In this document: in pieces, positions 8,332-12,002 of the stretch | Layout: each line of letters starts with the position of its first letter | Numbering within the stretch: position 1 is the stretch's first letter | Source of the DNA: Hyphomonadaceae bacterium | GTDB lineage: Bacteria > Pseudomonadota > Alphaproteobacteria > Caulobacterales > Hyphomonadaceae | Direction: 5' to 3' | NCBI GenBank assembly: GCA_030696545.1 | Contig: JAUYSA010000480.1 | Coordinates: forward strand, 1-12,002 | Length of the DNA: 12,002 nucleotides | Notes under the pieces: model-generated | What the model was told of the DNA's origin: nothing | Databases searched by the model: none | The model's input: only the letters and a program-made list of their open reading frames with translations | Position numbers and translations under genes: made by a program

Positions 8332-8966
8332 TGGCCAACCGGGCGCATGGGCGTGGCGTCTGGCTCCCGGACATAGACCGGGCGCGGCGGCGGCAGGTCG
8401 CCCTCGGACAAGCGCGCAGCAAAGATCGCAGCAGCCTTGGCGCTGGGGACAGCAGAGACAGACTGGCGACCGAGATCGGGAATATCCGCAAGGCCGCCGC
8501 AGATGACATCGATATCGCGGACAAGCGACTGAAGATCGGCCTGGGCTGCCTCGAAGGGGTCAGTAGCACCGCTCCCTTCAACGATGAGTTGACCCCACCA
8601 AGTGCGCTCGGGCGGGCGACGCTTGGCCGGAAGGAGCGCAAGCACGCGGCCTTCGCGAGGCAAGTTATCGAGCGCTTCAAGGCTGGTTACGCCGACCGCC
8701 GGCTTGTCGAGCGACAAGGCAAGCCCGCGCGCAAAAGCCACGCCGACCCGCACGCCGGTGAAGGAACCAGGGCCAACGACGATGGCGATGCGATCTAGCG
8801 CTGCGAAAGTCGTCCCGCTCTCGCGCATCAACTTTTCAACGACGGGAGCGAGCCGGGCGTCATGCCCCTGTTGCATGGGCTCAGACAGTTCCGCGACAAC
8901 GACGCCATCACGAACGAGAGCAGCTTCGCAGGCGTCGGCGACTGTGTTGATGCCCAGGATCAGCAT
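8328..8966 (-). CDS. tsaB: tRNA threonylcarbamoyladenosine biosynthesis protein TsaB
   Basis: TsaB (YeaZ) is the non-catalytic partner of TsaD in making t6A37 in ANN-decoding tRNAs. The 212-residue product begins MLILGINTVADACEAAL, matching the family's ILAIDTSTxxCSVAL opening with Asn in place of the common Asp. It carries the signature VVGPGSFTGVRVG (about 63-75), and the C-terminal half is divergent, as usual. The ATG at 8966 gives the standard start position; the ribosome-binding site is weak (AAGAG). It lies 32 bases after the nitroreductase gene and overlaps rimI by four bases. Confidence 0.93.
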   Translation of the reverse strand: MLILGINTVADACEAALVRDGVVVAELSEPMQQGHDARLAPVVEKLMRESGTTFAALDRIAIVVGPGSFTGVRVGVAFARGLALSLDKPAVGVTSLEALDNLPREGRVLALLPAKRRPPERTWWGQLIVEGSGATDPFEAAQADLQSLVRDIDVICGGLADIPDLGRQSVSAVPSAKAAAIFAARLSEGDLPPPRPVYVREPDATPMRPVGQ

Positions 8967-8998
8967 GGGGGGCTCTTAAGCGCAGAACCGGGCACGCG

Positions 8999-9601
8999 TC
9001 AAAGGATGCGGCAGGCTTCGTCGAATTCAAGTCTCGGCGCTCGCGCGCGCAGGCGCGTATCGTCGCCATGGCCGATATTGACGAGGAAGTTGGAGCGCCA
9101 GGATTTCATTATCGGGTCAGAGGCGAAAAATTCTCCATCCACGCCTGCGCGGCTGAAGCCACCCATGGGGCCGCAATCGAGGCCAAGCGAGCGGGCAGCG
9201 AGGATCAGATAGGCGCCCTGCAGAGTGCCGCTCTGAATCGCGTTCCACTCCGCGTTGGCGGGATCGGCAAACCAGTCCTTTGCATTGGGTGCATGGGGAA
9301 TGAGTTTGGGCAACTGGTCGACGAAAGCGAGGTCGTAGGCGATGATCGCAGTATAGGGCGCAGCCATGGTCTGCTTGCGATTGCCTTCATCGAGATGCGG
9401 CTCGAGGCGGGCCTTGGCCTCTTCCGATCGCACGAACATGAAGCGCGCTGGGCAGATGTTGGAGGCGGTCGGAGCCAGCTTCAAAAGGTCGTAAGTCGCG
9501 CGGATCAGGACTTCGGGCGTGTCCTCCCCCGTCCAGCCGCGCCGCGTGCGCGCGGTTCGGAAAACCTGATCCAGCGCAGCATCGGCAAGCGGCTTGCCCA
9601 T
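8999..9601 (-). CDS. Nitroreductase family protein, RutE/HadB-like (putative malonic semialdehyde reductase)
   Basis: A 200-residue flavin-dependent reductase of the small nitroreductase fold. Features seen: FRTARTRRGW near the N terminus (FMN phosphate contacts), APTASNICPARF at 43-54, GPMGGFSRAGVD at 144-155 and NIGHGD at 175-180. The pattern matches the RutE/HadB branch, whose best-known member reduces malonic semialdehyde to 3-hydroxypropionate in pyrimidine breakdown. No other rut genes are in the window, so the substrate here is open. Its ATG overlaps the nfuA stop by one base (TGATG), so the two are probably co-translated. I do not recall this gene in the usual nfuA-tsaB neighbourhood; it may be a lineage-specific insertion. 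Confidence 0.88.
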   Translation of the reverse strand: MGKPLADAALDQVFRTARTRRGWTGEDTPEVLIRATYDLLKLAPTASNICPARFMFVRSEEAKARLEPHLDEGNRKQTMAAPYTAIIAYDLAFVDQLPKLIPHAPNAKDWFADPANAEWNAIQSGTLQGAYLILAARSLGLDCGPMGGFSRAGVDGEFFASDPIMKSWRSNFLVNIGHGDDTRLRARAPRLEFDEACRIL

Positions 9602-10179
9602 CAGACGGCGGCCTCGACCGCGGTGACTTCAGGCACGTAGTGGCGCAGCAGGTTCTCGACGCCCTGTTTCAGCGTCAGCGTCGAGGACGGGCAACCTGAA
9701 CAGGCGCCGCGCATGGTGAGATGTACAATGCCGGTGTCGACGTCGAAACGCTTGAAGATGATGTCGCCGCCATCGTTGGCGACGGCGGGTCGGACGCGCG
9801 TGGCGATCAACTCTTTGATCTCGGCAACGATCTCGGCGGTTTCGCCATCATAGGCGATGTCGTCTTCGAGGGCCGGAGCTTCGGCTTTCGCCGCATCAGC
9901 GATGACAGGCGCGCCGGAGACGAAATGGTCCATGATGGCGGCGAGAGCCTGCGGCTTCAGCACTGCCCAATCAGCGTCTTCCGACTTGGTGATCGAGACG
10001 AAGTCGTTTCCGAGAAAAACGGTTCTGACGCCAGTGATGCCGAATAGCGCGGCAGCGAGCGGCGACGCCGTAGCTTCATCAAGCGAAACGAACTCATAGG
10101 GCGTGGCTGGCGACACATCGCAGCCGGGGAGAAATTTGAGCGTGGCCGGATTGGGCGTCGGCTGAGTCTGGATAAACAT
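9601..10179 (-). CDS. NifU-like Fe-S cluster scaffold/carrier (Nfu)
   Basis: A 192-residue Fe-S carrier with an N-terminal Nfu_N domain (about 1-90, starting MFIQTQPTPNPATLKFLPG) and a C-terminal NifU domain (about 112-185). The latter holds the cluster-binding pair GACSGCPSS, Cys160 and Cys163. Two monomers normally share one 4Fe-4S cluster across these pairs. This layout is that of mitochondrial NFU1 and alphaproteobacterial homologues; it differs from E. coli NfuA, whose N-terminal domain is A-type. A likely job is delivering clusters to enzymes such as lipoyl synthase or MiaB; miaB lies downstream in the same row. An AGGCGA-like ribosome-binding site precedes the ATG at 10179. It is followed with a one-base overlap by the nitroreductase gene. 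Confidence 0.94.
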   Translation of the reverse strand: MFIQTQPTPNPATLKFLPGCDVSPATPYEFVSLDEATASPLAAALFGITGVRTVFLGNDFVSITKSEDADWAVLKPQALAAIMDHFVSGAPVIADAAKAEAPALEDDIAYDGETAEIVAEIKELIATRVRPAVANDGGDIIFKRFDVDTGIVHLTMRGACSGCPSSTLTLKQGVENLLRHYVPEVTAVEAAV

Positions 10180-10239
10180 TGGATTTCGCCTGTTTCTAAC
10201 CGCTAGATGGGCCCAATGCCCCGCTCATGCAATGCGCGG

Positions 10240-10722
10240 TCAGCCCGCAAGGCCGCCGATCTCGTCAAGCTGGGCATCAGTGAGGTCGCCGGGAATAACC
10301 GTGACCGCTATCGGGCGAGCGGCGATCCGCTTCCCCTTCGCGAGACGCGAAACCAGCGGGCCGGGAGCGCGTCCGGCGCCGGCAGCGAGGATCAGGACCT
10401 TGATCGCCGCATCCCGGTCTATGAGCTTTCGGATGGCGTCGACCGGATCATCATCGCTGATCACCAGTTCCGCTCTCACCCCAACCCGGCTTTCAACCGC
10501 ATCAGCGTGGCGTGTAGCCTTGAGGCGGGCCGAGTCCATTGCGTCCTGGCTGATATCCTTGTCGAGGCCGATCCAGCCGCCGAGACCGGGGTTTTCGGCG
10601 CAGCGTAAAATTACCAGCCCAGCGCTCACGGCCTTCGCGCGCATGGCGGCGAAGACCAGCGCCTTGAGGCATTCCTCGGTCTCGTCGGAGACCGCCAGGA
10701 ATTTTCGTGAAATATCGGTCAT
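10240..10722 (-). CDS. Universal stress protein (UspA-like) domain protein
   Basis: A 160-residue single-domain protein. It starts with RKFLAVSDETEECLKALVFA (first strand and helix of the Usp fold), has VSAGLVILRC as the second strand, KVLILAAGAG and a final strand IAVTVIPGDL. The ATP-binding loop expected near the end, G-x2-G-x9-G-(S/T), is only partly present (GAGRAPGP), and the usual closing Ser/Thr is not clear. It may therefore be a non-ATP-binding type. Its role is unknown beyond fold. It stands 45 bases after the membrane-protein gene and 60 bases before the nfu-type gene. The ATG at 10722 lacks an obvious ribosome-binding site. Confidence 0.8.
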   Translation of the reverse strand: MTDISRKFLAVSDETEECLKALVFAAMRAKAVSAGLVILRCAENPGLGGWIGLDKDISQDAMDSARLKATRHADAVESRVGVRAELVISDDDPVDAIRKLIDRDAAIKVLILAAGAGRAPGPLVSRLAKGKRIAARPIAVTVIPGDLTDAQLDEIGGLAG

Positions 10723-10767
10723 GTCAGTATGAGGCGCTGTCGCGACGGCCCGGTCAAGGGTGGCGGG

Positions 10768-11871
10768 CTACCTCGACGCACCGGAGGCAGGTGTTGACGC
10801 GGCAGCCGCTGGAGGGGCCGGGGCGGCGGACGGCGGCGGAGCAACGGACGCGGAGGTTGTGAGGAAGTCGTTGGTAGCTTTCTGAGCCTGCCCGAGCAGG
10901 AAGCCCATCGATGTCGCATGATTGCCGAACAGCGAGCCATCCGGATCACCGTTGAGGACGATGAGAGGATGGAACCGCGCGGCAGACTTCCAGGCTTCGA
11001 GCGCAGCCTCGCGCGCTTTCGCGGCGGCTGGGGTCTCGGGCCACTGGAGAGACGCGAGTATTGTGTAGGCCACAGCTGCGCGCCCCTTGGCGGAATAGAC
11101 AGCACGGGTCGCGTCTTCGTCGATCGGATTGCCGCCAACAGCCTTTGCCGACGCAGCGATCTCTTCCTGGCTGGCCAATGCCCAGGAGGCGATCAAGCCG
11201 AGTTGCGCGGATACCTGGCTCGACGTCGAGACGCTGGAGACATCGCGGCGGCGGAGACGGCGATCATAGTTGGTGAGCGCATCGCGCGCAGCCTGAAGCT
11301 GGATGCCGGTTGATGCCGAAGATACAAGGCGCGAAGCGGCCTCGAGATCCTGGTCAGGACGGCCTGCGGCAACCGCCTGAGCGTTTGTGAGCTTGATGAA
11401 GTCGCCAAGGCTGGACGCCATGGCTGATTGATAGGCCGGCTTCGCGGTGAGCCGCGCCATCGGCGACCAGCCCGGGGCGTCGGCCGCCCATCCGAGTTCG
11501 TTGAAGTGTTTTTCCATCAGCGCGGATACGCCGCCAGCCCACGGCGCTGTCCAGTCCGAACGGTTGACCACGCCGCCAATGCTGTGATCACCAACATCGC
11601 TTGAAGCCACGACCATGGCGGGATAGGCGCCGATTGCAGCTACGATGACAGTGGCGTTGAACCAGAAACGTACGTGTCCGAAGAATGTCTTTTCGTGATG
11701 GTCGTCGTCATCGTGGTGGTCAGCGGGTTCGGTCAGCTCGCCTTCGATGATGTTTGCGTCTTCCGGCTCGATCTTGCGGAGCGGAAACGGCTTCTCGATC
11801 TCGGCGACTGTGTCAGCCGCCGGCTCTTCGTCAACCACGACCATGTCGCGGCGAAGCTTCAAAACTGACAT
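10768..11871 (-). CDS. Single-pass membrane protein of unknown function (possibly DUF2333 family)
   Basis: A 367-residue protein I cannot name with certainty. The N-terminal 65 residues are acidic and probably cytosolic, ending with a His/Asp cluster (DHHDDDDHHE, residues 51-60). One membrane helix follows (about 71-90, NATVIVAAIGAYPAMVVAS), then a periplasmic region of about 275 residues rich in helices. The tail (about 343-367) is Ala/Pro/Ser-rich. Blocks such as NELGWAADAPGW, DFIKLTNAQ and HPLIVLNGDPDG with GNHATSMGFLLGQA look to me like DUF2333 proteins, but this is from memory. No catalytic motif is evident. The ATG at 11871 has only a weak G-rich ribosome-binding site. It is the first gene of the visible minus-strand row. 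Confidence 0.8.
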   Translation of the reverse strand: MSVLKLRRDMVVVDEEPAADTVAEIEKPFPLRKIEPEDANIIEGELTEPADHHDDDDHHEKTFFGHVRFWFNATVIVAAIGAYPAMVVASSDVGDHSIGGVVNRSDWTAPWAGGVSALMEKHFNELGWAADAPGWSPMARLTAKPAYQSAMASSLGDFIKLTNAQAVAAGRPDQDLEAASRLVSSASTGIQLQAARDALTNYDRRLRRRDVSSVSTSSQVSAQLGLIASWALASQEEIAASAKAVGGNPIDEDATRAVYSAKGRAAVAYTILASLQWPETPAAAKAREAALEAWKSAARFHPLIVLNGDPDGSLFGNHATSMGFLLGQAQKATNDFLTTSASVAPPPSAAPAPPAAAASTPASGASR

Positions 11872-12002
11872 CGCCCAGCCCCGGCTAGCGGCAGATGCGA
11901 ACCGTGAATTGGTCCGCCATTAACCTCAACCCAATATTCGCTAATGTGGAGTTACTAACGCCCTACCGCCCACTTAACGTAGGATGGAACGAGAAGGTTT
12001 CA
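11872..12002. other. Upstream region of the gene row, no firm element
   Basis: This 131-base stretch is less GC-rich than the genes and precedes the first gene, so it probably holds the promoter. I could not pick a convincing -35/-10 pair. It contains the repeated half-motifs TTAACC and TCAACC (11920-11931). At its right end an AACGTAGG followed by ATG (11984) on the plus strand could start a divergent gene, but only a few codons are present. Confidence 0.3.

Noticed and set aside
10180..10200. Possible iron-control (Irr/ICE-like) site before the nfu-type gene, GGTTAGAAAC on the minus strand
   Set aside because: Only one half-site is visible; no matching TTCTAA arm is present nearby.
10180..10239. 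Terminator between the Usp-like and nfu-type genes
   Set aside because: Only a 4-bp CCGC/GCGG stem and a GCATTG direct repeat are present, with no T-run.
10723..10767. Possible promoter before the Usp-like gene (TTGACC and CATACT on the minus strand)
   Set aside because: The spacing is about 20 bases, too long, and transcription would begin at or after the ATG.

Overview
The window is an ordinary, tightly packed chromosomal housekeeping region from an alphaproteobacterium, most likely of the order Hyphomicrobiales (Rhizobiales). This rests on the GC-rich sequence, the alphaproteobacterial character of the proteins (a Fur/Mur regulator without the structural-zinc cysteines, a two-domain Nfu scaffold, an XRE regulator of the rhizobial type) and a gene order that I recall as common in that order: nfuA - tsaB - rimI - fur/mur - miaB - phoH - ybeY - corC-like - lnt - XRE regulator - metK. 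The genus cannot be fixed by eye.

All fourteen supported full-length genes lie on the minus strand and read from right to left. At the right end are a single-pass membrane protein of unknown function (10768-11871) and a small universal-stress-like protein (10240-10722). The next genes are an Nfu-type Fe-S scaffold, a RutE-like nitroreductase, TsaB and RimI, a Fur/Mur metalloregulator, MiaB, PhoH, YbeY, a CBS/CorC-domain protein and apolipoprotein N-acyltransferase Lnt. An XRE-family regulator and finally metK complete the row. Several junctions overlap or nearly do (TGATG at nfuA/nitroreductase, ATGA at tsaB/rimI, GTGA at miaB/phoH, a two-base gap at phoH/ybeY), which indicates one or a few polycistronic messages with translational coupling. 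A hairpin plus U-tract just past metK is a convincing terminator for the whole row.

The genes share themes rather than a single pathway. TsaB (t6A), MiaB (ms2i6A), YbeY (16S/ribosome quality control) and RimI (ribosomal-protein-type acetyltransferase) serve translation. NfuA supplies Fe-S clusters, which MiaB needs, Fur/Mur senses metal, and MetK makes the SAM that MiaB consumes. Lnt and the CorC-like protein act at the membrane.

The most interesting non-coding signal is a perfect 7-bp inverted repeat (TATAAAG-AAAG-CTTTATA, 1385-1402) directly upstream of metK. It looks like a repressor operator of the SAM/methionine regulon, and it also shows that the upstream ATG at 1385 is not the metK start; a GTG at 1337 with a strong Shine-Dalgarno is. 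I found no mobile element, CRISPR array, tRNA/rRNA, toxin-antitoxin or defence system, and no convincing novel multigene system. No gap without a gene exceeds about 150 bases.
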